From Rothia aerolata (lineage in GTDB: Bacteria > Actinomycetota > Actinomycetes > Actinomycetales > Micrococcaceae), in the NCBI RefSeq assembly GCF_014635585.1, contig NZ_BMDC01000005.1, positions 1 to 64,000 on the forward strand: a DNA stretch of 64,000 nt, given 5' to 3'. A model generated the notes under the pieces. The model was not told where the DNA came from. It did no database searches and saw only the letters and a list, made by a program, of their open reading frames with translations. The position numbers and the translations under genes were made by a program. Shown here in pieces: positions 43,930 through 52,544 of this stretch. Position 1 is the first letter of the stretch, and each line of letters begins with the position of its first letter.

Positions 43930-44865
43930 ATGGTGCAGTCGCTCAGCGGGCTACTTGAGGCAGTGGAGCACCCGATTATTGACGGCGCGATGGCCACAGA
44001 ACTTGAGAAACTTGGCGTGGATACGGCTCAAGAGCTCTGGTCTGCGGCGGCATTGCTCAATCAGCCCGAGGCGATTGCTGCTGTTCACCGCTCCTATTTT
44101 GAGGCCGGTGCCCACGTGGCAACCACCAACACGTACCAGGCAAATATAGCCGCTTTTGAAGCGCGGGGCCTTACCGCCGCCCAAAGTGCGGACCTTATTA
44201 AGAGGGCGGTTCACATTGCTGTTGAGGTGCGTAATAATTTTGCTGCTTCTGTGCAGGACGGCGCTCCGCGGCTGGTTGCCGGATCGGTGGGGCCCTACGG
44301 TGCCTACCTGGCAGACGGGTCAGAGTACACCGGTGCCTACCGACTCACCGATGCTGAGTTTCGGGATTTCCACCGCCAGCGTCTAGCCCTGATGCTTGAG
44401 GCTGGCGCTGACTTTCTAGCCCTAGAGACCATGCCCTCTGGCCCCGAGGTGCTGGCCCTGCTGGGCTTGCTTGCCGATGAATTCCCGGAGTCTGAAGCCT
44501 GGCTTTCGCTGTCTCTGGAAGATTCAGAACACCTACGAGACGGCACTTCTTTAGTGGCTCTGGCCGATGCAATCAACGCCAGCCAGCAGGTGAAGGCGGT
44601 GGGGCTGAACTGCACTGCCTTGGAAAACGTGGCTCCGGCGCTAGCTGTTTTGGGAGGCCTTGTGGATAAACCCCTGCTGGTCTACCCCAACTCCGGCGAA
44701 ATTTATCATGCAGATACTAAAACCTGGTCTGCTGCACCGCAGTCTCAGAGCTTCGGGGCTTTGGTGCCCGACTGGATTGAGAAAGGGGCGGTGCTGGTGG
44801 GCGGCTGCTGCCGCACCACCCCGGCAGACATCTCTGAAATCGCCTCGGCGGTGGCCGACGGCTAG
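43930..44865 (+). CDS. mmuM: Homocysteine S-methyltransferase
   Basis: The 311-residue enzyme moves a methyl group from S-methylmethionine (or SAM) to homocysteine, giving methionine. Features are PIIDGAMATELEKLGVD, the zinc cysteines in VGLNCTALENV and VGGCCRTTPADI, and TNTYQANIAAFE. The ATG at 43930 has AAAGAGG upstream; the longer frame runs into the divergent permease promoter. With its permease partner broken by a stop codon, it may now use only internal substrate. Confidence 0.93.
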   Translation: MVQSLSGLLEAVEHPIIDGAMATELEKLGVDTAQELWSAAALLNQPEAIAAVHRSYFEAGAHVATTNTYQANIAAFEARGLTAAQSADLIKRAVHIAVEVRNNFAASVQDGAPRLVAGSVGPYGAYLADGSEYTGAYRLTDAEFRDFHRQRLALMLEAGADFLALETMPSGPEVLALLGLLADEFPESEAWLSLSLEDSEHLRDGTSLVALADAINASQQVKAVGLNCTALENVAPALAVLGGLVDKPLLVYPNSGEIYHADTKTWSAAPQSQSFGALVPDWIEKGAVLVGGCCRTTPADISEIASAVADG

Positions 44866-44883
44866 CCACCTGTGGGTTAAGTG

Positions 44884-45378
44884 CACAGAGTTTTCCACAG
44901 GAGTGGAAAACTCTGTGGAATATTCGAACATAGATCCCATCTCTTGGCTCACAGACCTGAAATCTCGGTAAATATAAGCCGAAAAGCATTCGAACACCCT
45001 CGAAAAGTCTTCGAAAATCACAGCTGTGTAAGTAATCCACACTGTGGATAAAGCCTGTGGAAAAAGGCCTTAAAACCCCCGCTTTAAGGGGAAAACCGGG
45101 TGTGGAATCCACAGTCTCCCGCAAAAGAGAGCCCATTCCACAGTTTTAAGTGGAAATTGTTCACAGACTTATCCACAGGTGTGGAAAAACCCACCCACAC
45201 CCACAGAAACCTACCCTGCGTGGCGCAGGAATCGAGCGCCGTCCAGCAAGAAAACACTACAAACCGACAAAATTCCGTAGAAAATACCCAACCTGCCCGG
45301 TTTTTTCTTAAGGCTCACACCGCTGTAATCACAGCCGTGTAAGTTTTCCACGCTGTGGATAAATCCTGTGGAAAAGGG
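44884..45378. other. Cluster of DnaA-box-like sequences
   Basis: Three perfect DnaA boxes (TTATCCACA or complement) lie at 45043-45051, 45169-45177 and 45354-45362, with a one-mismatch box at 45033. About twelve TGTGGA/TCCACA words occur in fewer than 500 bp. A 15-bp perfect hairpin (CACAGAGTTTTCCAC, 44884-44917) opens the cluster. No gene is present. Neither dnaA nor dnaN is nearby, so this looks like a DnaA-titrating or regulatory cluster, or a stray origin, rather than oriC itself. Confidence 0.7.
45018..45067 (+). repeat. Direct repeat of about 50 bp within the DnaA-box cluster (partner 45329-45378)
   Basis: Both copies read TCACAGC-GTGTAAGT, a TCCAC word, CTGTGGATAAA and CCTGTGGAAAA in the same order with only a few differences, 311 bp apart. 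Each contains one perfect DnaA box. Confidence 0.75.
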
Positions 45379-45379
45379 G

Positions 45380-45629
45380 TTATGCGCCAATGGGAAGAGT
45401 AATGTCCACCTGCCACTTATCCTCCACCCGGCCAGAAGAGAAAGTGCCGCCTAAGAGCTCACACCTCTCTCGAAGACCCGCCAGCCCATAGCCCATGCTC
45501 AGGTATTCTTTGCGATGCGGGGTCTCCCCCACTGCGTTTTGGCAGGTAATACGAAACAGTGTGCTCTCAACGAGGAGAGAGACATTCACCGGCTGGCCTG
45601 GCCCACCGTGCTTAATCACGTTGAGGTTT
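45380..45629 (-). pseudogene. C-terminal fragment of a NarL-type sensor histidine kinase
   Basis: The fragment carries the end of an HATPase domain: NVIKHGGPGQPVNVSLL (N-box) and MGYGLAGLRERCELLGGTF (G-box of the DesK/NarX type), then a normal C-terminus. All upstream sequence is lost at the boundary of the degenerate IS element at 45630. No partner response regulator remains nearby. Confidence 0.75.
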
Positions 45630-46503
45630 ATTCATAAGGTGCCCCAACCACCCAAAAAAAATCAGCCCCCGCCCCACAGAAAACACTCTCTTATACAAGC
45701 TCAAAAGTCGCCTGAACCCAGTAAGCAGAATACGCCAAGTCTTGATCTGAGCAATGCCCCGCTCAACCACCGACCTCAACCGATTCAGCACCCGATTATT
45801 CTTCTTCTGCTCACACCCCAGTCGTTGCCCAGGCTTACGCAGGGTCGGGGCAGCCAGCCCTAAGCCCGCATATCCTTTATCAGCCAGAGTCGAAGAGTCT
45901 AGCAAACGGTCAAGACCGTGAGCACGGAAGACATGAGCATCATGCCTAGCCCCAGGAAGCGGTCCAGTGATGGCCGAAAGCTTTCCATCAAGGGTGCAGA
46001 TGACCTGGTAGGTAAGGCCAGTACGCCTGTGCTTGCCTAAGAAATTTGCTTTCCTAGTGAACTCCAGCTCCAGGTGGGTACAAGCGTTCCGTCAATGACC
46101 AGGGGCCCGGGTGCTTCCAGGCTCTTTTTCAAGGGCTGCTCCAGGGACTTGAGGGTCTTTTCAAGGCCTTGCTCGTGGTGCTAATGATCCGGGAAATGGT
46201 GGGCTGAGAGACCCCAGCAAGGTGGGCTAGGGTTTCTTAGGTGATGTTTTGTCGGTAGCTGAGCAGGGTGACTTTCAGGGCTTGAGCCAGGGTAAGCCTG
46301 CGGGGTTTCTCAGCTGGTTTGACCCAGGTGAGGTGGTTGGTCAAGACTGTCAGTAGCGTGGCGAATCGCATGGGGTGAGCCCGGTTGTACGCTGGTGCGG
46401 CAACGGTCTTTCCAGTATGGCTTGAGGTTATTTGCAGTGATTTAATCCTCTTATTTTTGCCGCTGGTGAGGTTGGGATGTGCCCCCTTATGAATAATCCT
46501 CAT
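45612..46503 (-). pseudogene. Degenerate IS5-like (DDE_Tnp_4) transposase
   Basis: The N-terminal part (46503-46237) has a helix-turn-helix start (RRLTLAQALKVTLLSYRQNIT) cut by a TAA, after which the frame continues ETLAHLAGVSQPTISRIIS. The C-terminal part (45905-45612) keeps LADKGYAGLGLAAPTLRKPG, RVLNRLRSVVERGIAQIKTW and RRLLSLYKRVFS, including the catalytic Glu. Several stops and frame changes lie between. It cannot make active transposase. Confidence 0.8.
45630..46494 (-). mobile_element. Degenerate insertion sequence, about 865 bp
   Basis: Imperfect terminal inverted repeats delimit it: ATTCATAAGGTGCCCCAACC at 45630 on the left and the complement of ATTCATAAGGGGGCACATCC on the right, ending at 46494. 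It carries the broken transposase gene and cuts off the sensor kinase gene. A 2-bp TA may be the target duplication. Relatives in this window are scraps at 37440 and 51330. Confidence 0.75.
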
Positions 46504-46653
46504 TACATTTCGTTAAATAAACCTGTGATTCCAATATTCGGCACACCCTAGCATCCTCTACAAAAATATCTAATAAATTCATAATTATTCACCGATTAGC
46601 ATCTGTATACGCATACACACATCGATTAATATTCGCTGGATGAAACGGAAGGA

Positions 46654-46680
46654 ATCAAACACATCACGAGAAACAACCGT
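46654..46680 (-). repeat. Displaced 27-bp fragment of the RHS core (match to 47737-47763)
   Basis: The 27 bases are identical to part of the RHS gene and translate on the minus strand to TVVSRDVFD; the flanks continue as SFRF against PFRY in the intact gene. The fragment lies beyond the two small membrane genes. It is the footprint expected of an orphan RHS C-terminal module left after toxin-tip exchange. The rest of 46504-46752 is AT-rich and shows no gene. Confidence 0.7.
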
Positions 46681-46752
46681 CCTCCCAACATGCGTACTAC
46701 AAGAGGGAATGGAGCCCCCTATATAAGGACGGCCCACTCGCTCTAGAAAAAT

Positions 46753-46944
46753 TTACTTATTTTTCCCATAAAAATCTTTATTCAGCTTTATAATCAGCAG
46801 AAATGACAATAAAAAGACCACCCCGAAAACTACTACGCTAGATATTAAAATAGCCCTATTATCACCGAATAAAAATCCTATAACTATTGACGCGATAGCC
46901 ACCAACCATAAAGGTACCAGATACTTAATATTTTTAGAATTCAT
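46753..46944 (-). CDS. Small membrane protein downstream of RHS (candidate immunity protein)
   Basis: The 63-residue protein has two membrane helices (YLVPLWLVAIASIVIGFLF and AILISSVVVFGVVFLLSFLL) and a basic tail. Its ATG directly follows the TAG of the preceding small gene, so translation is coupled. The gene is AT-rich compared with the chromosome. Position as third gene of the SLH-RHS cluster makes an immunity or membrane-adaptor role plausible. No family was recognised. Confidence 0.6.
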   Translation of the reverse strand: MNSKNIKYLVPLWLVAIASIVIGFLFGDNRAILISSVVVFGVVFLLSFLLIIKLNKDFYGKNK

Positions 46945-47181
46945 CTACTTGCCACCAAATCCTAAGAAAGATTCAACCACGAAGAATACCCCGACTAACG
47001 AAAATAGAACTGCAGTTCCTATGTAGAATAGCTTATCGGAAAATGTCCCTGGAGGCACTCCCGGTAAAGTGTAGATGTTAGGATTACCAATTCTGTTTTT
47101 GTAATTTTTTATTCTATAAATAGTAACCGACAGACCAATCACTATAAATAATAGTCCTATTATAAGTACAGCTTGTCCCAT
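46945..47181 (-). CDS. Small membrane protein downstream of RHS (candidate immunity protein)
   Basis: The 78-residue protein has helices at its start (AVLIIGLLFIVIGLSVTIY) and end (KLFYIGTAVLFSLVGVFFVV), separated by a polar loop of about 30 residues (NPNIYTLPGVPPGTF). It begins 21 bp after the RHS stop, with AGGA upstream. It is likely cotranscribed with RHS. Small membrane immunities are common for membrane-acting polymorphic toxins, but no homologue was recognised. Confidence 0.62.
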   Translation of the reverse strand: MGQAVLIIGLLFIVIGLSVTIYRIKNYKNRIGNPNIYTLPGVPPGTFSDKLFYIGTAVLFSLVGVFFVVESFLGFGGK

Positions 47182-47202
47182 AATTCTTTATCATTCCTAA
47201 AA

Positions 47203-50200
47203 TTAACCCATGATTGGTATGCTAAGTCCAGCACCAATACTGCACCCGGCACCTATTCCCGCTACACCACCTATTGATGCTGAGCTACCACCTGCGTCAT
47301 CCATGCTTCCCTCAACGTATCCACCGAGCCCATAGGCAGCTGAGCACCCTACGCCCTGCTCAATTTTAGTGTCCTCTCTAGTACCATCAAAGGATTCATC
47401 GGTGATACCAAATTTAAGATTGGCATCAGCTTCGAAGCCAGCTCCCGCTCCAATATTTAAATCAGCATGATCCTCATTAAAAGTGGTTCCAAATGAAACA
47501 CAGAATCCAAAGCATCCTTCTAAAGATACTTCAAATGCATCTCGACCTACCGGGTCAAAATTATTCACTGGATCGGCACCGGCATATGCATAACGATTAG
47601 CATTCACCGGATCAAACGGAGCATCCAACGAATCCTGCTGCGTCCATACACCCTGATTAGGATCATAGAAACGAACACCAAAGAGATAACGCCCCGTACC
47701 ACGACGATCCACCATGCCAAAACGATAACGGAACGGATCAAACACATCACGAGAAACAACCGTTGTCTTCTCATCACGAGCGCCATAAGGATCAAACTCT
47801 TTATATGTCGAGGTTGTACCGTCATCTTTCACCAAACGAATATCAGAATCCACCGGATCAGAAATATACATATGCACACTCTTCTTATCCGTATCACGTA
47901 AGAACAACGGATTGCCCGTCACCGGATCGTGCTCTACAAAAGCAGTAGCACCCTCATGGCGGATCTTCTCCACCATCGGATTACCATAACGATCATTCAA
48001 ACCGTGGGTATATACAAAGGTTCCCTCTTTCGAGGACTGCTGAGCAATCAACTGCTTCTGGCTCATCCCAGCAAAAGTATTCGTCGTAGTATTCGACCCA
48101 TCTTTCAAAGCTGAGCCCACATTTTGATTTACCGTGTTATAGGTCAGATTAGTCTGATCAGAAGAAATCAGGTTGCCATCAGCGTCATATTTCCAGTTAT
48201 CACTGGTCACCTGATTCTGCGCATTGAAAGTATCACCATCAGTAATGACCTGGCCATCGCCCTTGGTTTGTACGGTCTTGATTTTATTACCACGCACATC
48301 ATAGGTGTACTCATACTTACCCTCCGGGCTACCGGGAGTATTCACCGTCAGCAAATGCCCCGCTTTATCATAAGTATAGGATGTGACGAACCCATTACCG
48401 GCGGTAGGGTTAGCGGTATACATCGCTTGAATCTTGTCCACAGCATTCGTTGCATCCATCGGGCATGAACGAGGATCAACACCAGGCACATAACAATACT
48501 TCTTCTCAGATAGGGTTACCGCGCCATCAGGATTCTGCGGTGTCACAGGTGCTTCTTTAGCTTTTTGGATTTTCTCGCCAATCAAATTACCGGAGCGATC
48601 ATAATCAGAATGCTTCCACACTTCCCAATTCTGCGCACCAGTATTAGCATCAGCCCCATACCAGGTATCCGTGCGACGTCCACGATCATCGGTGGCGAAC
48701 TTAATCGTCTTTTTCACACCTGATTCCGTGTAGTCCACGCTATCGAGTGTGCCACCTGCGGTGTAGTTGTAATTATTCGTCAAACCGTCCAAGGTTTTAG
48801 CAATCAGCTTGCCCTCACGGTCATACTTATAATCAATCTTAGTCGTCTGCGCAGCCTCACTGCCAACAGCAGCCTGCCAAACAGATTGAGAGATTACCTC
48901 ACCACGAGTGCTGTAAGTGAAAGTAGTTCTCTGAGTAGAAACGCCCTTAGAACGGCTAGCCACCGAAGTCACTCGTCCCAAAGCATCATACGTCGTATCC
49001 TGCACAGCATCAGCCGCAGTAGAGCCCTTAGGGTAAGAGGCAACCTTAGTGACCAAAGAAGTATTGCCTTCATAGGTGTATTTGATAACACCACCACGGC
49101 CCGTAGTCTTAGAAGTCAATCGCCCCAAGTCATCATAAGTATAGGACTCAGCGGTCAGTGAGCCACCCTTGGCTGGAATTACCTTACTCAGCAACCCATC
49201 AGCGGTGTACTCGTACTTGGTAGAGTTGCCCACGTTGCCAGGAGCTGTCGCGTAAGCTGGGGTACCATTGGGGTTGTACCCTACTTCAGCGGTTGCGGCC
49301 AGTGCGTTCGTTGATTTAGCTAAGGCACCAGATGCTGCATAGGTATAGGTACTTTTGTTCCCGCGAGCATCGGTAGATGATGAGGGTGAGTACTTTGTAT
49401 TATCAGTTTTATTCGCGTAATCAAAACTGCTCTTCTCACCGTTAGGACCGATAGCAGAAGTGAGTGAATTACTGTTATTAGCCCCGTAGCTGTAGGTCTC
49501 GGTACCAGCTGTTGCGCCTATACCAGAAGTATAAGAGCCAATATTAAGCTGCGGAGTGTAAGTTGCTGACTGAGTGCGGCCATCAGCATCCACAATAGAG
49601 GAAACCCTCTTATCACTAGGGTTGAGGTTATAGGTAATATGCGCACCCGTTGCTACCGCTACCCCAGCATTAGTGTTAGCACCAGCCACCAATGTCTTGG
49701 TGCCATCAGTGTAATCAAAACGAGTAATCGCCTCAGTGGTCGGTGCCTCGGCAGTACCGGGGATTGCGATCTTCACCACGCGGTTCTTGGAGTCATAACT
49801 GATTTTAGTGTAGCCGCCGCCTGCAGTGGAAACCTTAGAAATGCGACCGGCAGCATCATATTCAATAGTGGTTTTCAAACCACGTGGATTAGTTAAAGAA
49901 ACATACTTACCGTTAGCGCTATCCAGCTTCCAGGAAAGTCGTAACTTATCTTTAGTGGCACCAGAGCCAATCGTATCGGTGATAAGACCAACACTATCTG
50001 GGGTAGTTCCTGGAATCATGAAAGCATTGCGTGCCGCAGCTGGACCTTGCCAACCAGTTTGCTGCGATGGCAGGCCATCGGCATTGGTGAGACTGGTTTC
50101 GTTGCCGTTACGATCAACTACCTTCTGCGGGTAACCGTCCAAGCTGAAGTAGGTAGTTGATGCCGCGTCCCAGGTCAGTAGCTGGTAACCGTCGGTTACT

Positions 50201-50430
50201 TTCTTCAGGCTGTAGCGTTTACCAGCTGGCGCGGTGTACATACCTGGTGTGGTCGCATTCGGTGTGAAGACGACACGTTCACCGCTGGAATTTACGAAGA
50301 CGATATTAGCGTTTTCAGTGAAAAGGTTACCAGCGCCTAGTGCTGCGATACGCCAGTTATTACGAGTACCGGTGCCGGTGGTTAGCGGGGTGAGCGAGTT
50401 GTGGGTGAAGGCAATGCCATCTACATTCAT
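47203..50430 (-). CDS. RHS/YD-repeat secreted protein with variable C-terminal tail
   Basis: The 1075-residue protein consists of many YD repeats (such as YDAAGRISKVST, YDDLGRLTSKTTGRGG, YTYDVRGNKIKTV) forming the RHS cocoon. It ends in the RHS-associated core: RYLFGVRFYDPNQGVWTQQD, NRYAYAGADP and NFDPVG at about 957-962. After DPVG comes a 113-residue tail rich in Gly, Ala and Ser with five Cys (CFGFCVSFG, GVGCSAAYG, GAGCSIGAG). It has no recognised toxin motif; membrane insertion is conceivable. The signal peptide lies upstream in another frame (50496-50657), so a frameshift near 50515 separates export signal and body. The operon is SLH gene, this gene, then two small membrane genes. Confidence 0.9.
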   Translation of the reverse strand: MNVDGIAFTHNSLTPLTTGTGTRNNWRIAALGAGNLFTENANIVFVNSSGERVVFTPNATTPGMYTAPAGKRYSLKKVTDGYQLLTWDAASTTYFSLDGYPQKVVDRNGNETSLTNADGLPSQQTGWQGPAAARNAFMIPGTTPDSVGLITDTIGSGATKDKLRLSWKLDSANGKYVSLTNPRGLKTTIEYDAAGRISKVSTAGGGYTKISYDSKNRVVKIAIPGTAEAPTTEAITRFDYTDGTKTLVAGANTNAGVAVATGAHITYNLNPSDKRVSSIVDADGRTQSATYTPQLNIGSYTSGIGATAGTETYSYGANNSNSLTSAIGPNGEKSSFDYANKTDNTKYSPSSSTDARGNKSTYTYAASGALAKSTNALAATAEVGYNPNGTPAYATAPGNVGNSTKYEYTADGLLSKVIPAKGGSLTAESYTYDDLGRLTSKTTGRGGVIKYTYEGNTSLVTKVASYPKGSTAADAVQDTTYDALGRVTSVASRSKGVSTQRTTFTYSTRGEVISQSVWQAAVGSEAAQTTKIDYKYDREGKLIAKTLDGLTNNYNYTAGGTLDSVDYTESGVKKTIKFATDDRGRRTDTWYGADANTGAQNWEVWKHSDYDRSGNLIGEKIQKAKEAPVTPQNPDGAVTLSEKKYCYVPGVDPRSCPMDATNAVDKIQAMYTANPTAGNGFVTSYTYDKAGHLLTVNTPGSPEGKYEYTYDVRGNKIKTVQTKGDGQVITDGDTFNAQNQVTSDNWKYDADGNLISSDQTNLTYNTVNQNVGSALKDGSNTTTNTFAGMSQKQLIAQQSSKEGTFVYTHGLNDRYGNPMVEKIRHEGATAFVEHDPVTGNPLFLRDTDKKSVHMYISDPVDSDIRLVKDDGTTSTYKEFDPYGARDEKTTVVSRDVFDPFRYRFGMVDRRGTGRYLFGVRFYDPNQGVWTQQDSLDAPFDPVNANRYAYAGADPVNNFDPVGRDAFEVSLEGCFGFCVSFGTTFNEDHADLNIGAGAGFEADANLKFGITDESFDGTREDTKIEQGVGCSAAYGLGGYVEGSMDDAGGSSASIGGVAGIGAGCSIGAGLSIPIMG

Positions 50431-50495
50431 GCTGGTATTTAAGTTACCGGTGCCTACATCCAGGGAGCCGGTGATTCCTGCGCCTAGTGGGATGC

Positions 50496-50657
50496 TCAGG
50501 TTGGTTGCTGAGGTGCGCGGTGCCCGGTGAGGTTATTTTCTTTGGCTTGGGTCGAGACAGGTAGCTCTGTAGCCAAGGCCGGTGAGGTGGACAGTGGGCT
50601 ACAGATCAGCCCTAGGGTCAGGAGCGCGGTGACTGCTGTGGTTGTTTTGTGGTTCAT
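50496..50657 (-). pseudogene. Signal-peptide part of the RHS gene, out of frame
   Basis: ATG 50655-50657 opens MNHKTTTAVTALLTLGLI, a good Sec signal ending near SPALATE, then QAKENNLTG. It stops at 50496. In the RHS frame the same DNA reads TSATNLSIPLGAGITG and leads directly into the RHS body, so a one-base slip around the CACCGGGCACCGCG stretch (about 50510-50525) splits one gene. It starts 2 bases after the SLH-gene stop. Confidence 0.7.
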
Positions 50658-50659
50658 AT

Positions 50660-51052
50660 CTAAAATCCAAAAATCTGGTGGTATCGGTAGAGGAAGGCGC
50701 ACACGGCGTAGCGTTCAATGGGTTCAAGTGGCTTGTAAGTGCCATCGTTCCAGCCTGTAGCGATTTTCATATCGCGTAACCAACAGATTTCTTTGTAGAA
50801 CTCTGTGGTCGGTGAGGTATCAACAAAGTATTGGGCAAAAGTTTGTCTGTCGATGATAGCATCCGGGCGGAAGGTGCCATCAGGGTATCCCGGTAGCAGT
50901 GTTTTGTTGATGGCCCAGGTCATTTCTGTGTAGAACAGGGTTCCTGGTTTGATATCGCTATAGGTGGTTAACGCGGTGGATGGGGGCGCGGAAAGTGTGA
51001 GTCCTAGCGCCGCTAGCAGTGCTGCGGCGAGGGTAGCTCTGCGTGTGAGCAT
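50660..51052 (-). CDS. Secreted protein with two SLH-type repeats
   Basis: The 130-residue protein has a signal peptide (RRATLAAALLAALGLTLSAP) and two S-layer-homology repeats: YSDIKPGTLFYTEMTWAINK ... GYPDGTFRPDAIIDRQTFA and EFYKEICWLRDMKIATGWND ... GTYKPLEPIERYAVCAFLY. Such domains hold proteins at the cell wall. It is the first gene of the RHS cluster, and its stop codon is 2 bases from the RHS signal-peptide start, suggesting that it tethers or displays the RHS product. Confidence 0.85.
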   Translation of the reverse strand: MLTRRATLAAALLAALGLTLSAPPSTALTTYSDIKPGTLFYTEMTWAINKTLLPGYPDGTFRPDAIIDRQTFAQYFVDTSPTTEFYKEICWLRDMKIATGWNDGTYKPLEPIERYAVCAFLYRYHQIFGF

Positions 51053-51329
51053 AGTGGTTTCTTTCTTATTGAAGTGTTGTGGAATACAACGCTTCTTAAG
51101 ACTACCCTTATTTAGAATAATCTCAGGTTCAACACAGTAAAAACTCAGTCTTGTGAAGCAATAACTAAATTGTTACGCCCTTTAACTTCAATTTTACTAG
51201 GCGAAACTAGCCCACTCCTGTAATCGCTTTCTACGTCTTATCACCAAATAACCGGAGGATCCAGGAATGCAATGTGAATGGAAAATGCAACCTATGAACT
51301 TTACATTGGTATGTACTGAGGATTGTTCA
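51053..51329. other. AT-rich intergenic region upstream of the SLH gene
   Basis: This stretch is more AT-rich than the chromosome and probably holds the promoter of the SLH-RHS operon on the minus strand. No gene, tRNA or strong hairpin was seen. Confidence 0.5.
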
Positions 51330-51655
51330 AAAGTAGGCACACACCCCAACCCCACCAACTAGACAACGGCCCCACCAAGGGCGGCAACCTAGAGGATAAA
51401 TCTTCACAAATATTCTCAAGCTGCACCAGGAAGAACCGTTGCACCACCAGCGTACAACCCGTTACCTTTTAAGAGCGGTACACAGTCAACATCAAACCAG
51501 GTAACGGGGTAGCTAGCCCCAGGCCCACATAACCTTTATTAGCAAGCGTCGAAGAATGCAGAAGCTCATCTAGCCCATGAGCCCTGAAAGCATAGGCATC
51601 ATGCCTAGCCCCAGGTAACGGGCGCACCCCCACCAAACCTTATTTCTTCCCCTAA
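51330..51655 (-). mobile_element. Remnant of an IS related to the element at 45630
   Basis: The plus strand shares blocks with the left half of the IS at 45630, notably CATCATGCCTAGCCCCAGG, TAGCCCCAGGCCCACATAACC-like sequence and an end resembling CACCCCAACC. No reading frame survives. Together with the IS at 45630 it brackets the SLH-RHS cluster. Confidence 0.65.
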
Positions 51656-51669
51656 GGGAATTCATACCC

Positions 51670-52236
51670 CTAGTCAGCTGTCTTCTCGGCCTGGGCGGTC
51701 TTCGGCTCTACATTATCGAGCACGGTCACGTTGGAGAGGTTGATAATGTCTGAGGGCTTCGCACCCAGAATTGCCTCACCAATCTTGGCCAGCTGGCGTA
51801 CGTGGCGAAGATTCAGGCGGTCGAAGATTTGACGGCGCACCTCGCAGACATGCCCCGGAGCAGCGGCGCGCACCTTTTCCAGTCCGGCCGGCAGAAGATG
51901 ACAAACCGACACGCGGCGATCCTTCTCCCAGATAGAACGCTCGACCAGGTTGTCTTTCTCAAGGCGAGTAACCACCCGGGAGAGTCGGGGCAACAGGGTG
52001 TTGGTCTGGCGCGCCAGCTCCGTCATGGTCAGCGCATGCTCGGCAGACTCAGAGAGCATAGCCAGCACCATGTACTCCACAAAACTCATATCAGAGTCGC
52101 GCTGGAGCTGATTCTCCAGCTGACCGGGCAGGTTAAACATAATCGACGAGAGGAAGAGCCAGCCCTCTCTCTCCTCTTCGCTCAGCCAGGGAACCTCATC
52201 GTGAGATACTGCCTTTTCCTGACCTTCTTCTGCCAC
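51670..52236 (-). CDS. MarR-family transcriptional regulator
   Basis: The 188-residue protein has a MarR winged helix (about residues 50-135): FVEYMVLAMLSE, LTMTELARQTNTLLPRLSRV (recognition helix), RLEKDNLVERSIWEKDRRVS (wing) and CHLLPAGLEKV. The start is GTG with GGAGG 7 bases upstream. It is divergent from nhaA1 and may sense ions or small aromatics; the target is not evident. Confidence 0.93.
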   Translation of the reverse strand: MAEEGQEKAVSHDEVPWLSEEEREGWLFLSSIMFNLPGQLENQLQRDSDMSFVEYMVLAMLSESAEHALTMTELARQTNTLLPRLSRVVTRLEKDNLVERSIWEKDRRVSVCHLLPAGLEKVRAAAPGHVCEVRRQIFDRLNLRHVRQLAKIGEAILGAKPSDIINLSNVTVLDNVEPKTAQAEKTAD

Positions 52237-52544
52237 GGTTTACCTCCGGTTCACTTGACGTGTAAATAGTTTCTGCCTTGATACCAGTCTAATACGGCTT
52301 ATCTGAGATTGGGATGTACTTTTTAGCCGATGAGGTAAGAATCTCTGTGACATACGGCGTTAATCTTGCGTCGCACTTACGCGACACCACCCCTAGATAC
52401 TAAGCCTTGCTTATGGTAGGGTTGCTTTCTTGACGAGCGCGGGAAGTTCCGCACGCACGTCTCTGGTGTGCCGGGAAGTCTGGTCGGCCTGCCGCGAAAA
52501 ACTCGCCGCAGAAGAAAGTACTCGACGTTCTGACCGGGAGAACC
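52237..52544. promoter_or_regulatory. Divergent intergenic region of marR-like gene and nhaA1
   Basis: These 308 bp hold the two promoters. No gene is credible. A GC-rich leader precedes nhaA1 with inverted segments (TGCGTCGC...GCGAC near 52365), but no known riboswitch pattern was recognised. Confidence 0.45.

Noticed and set aside
44866-45379. Chromosomal oriC
   Set aside because: DnaA boxes are present, but there is no dnaA, dnaN, gyrase or AT-rich unwinding region next to them, so only a DnaA-box cluster is claimed.
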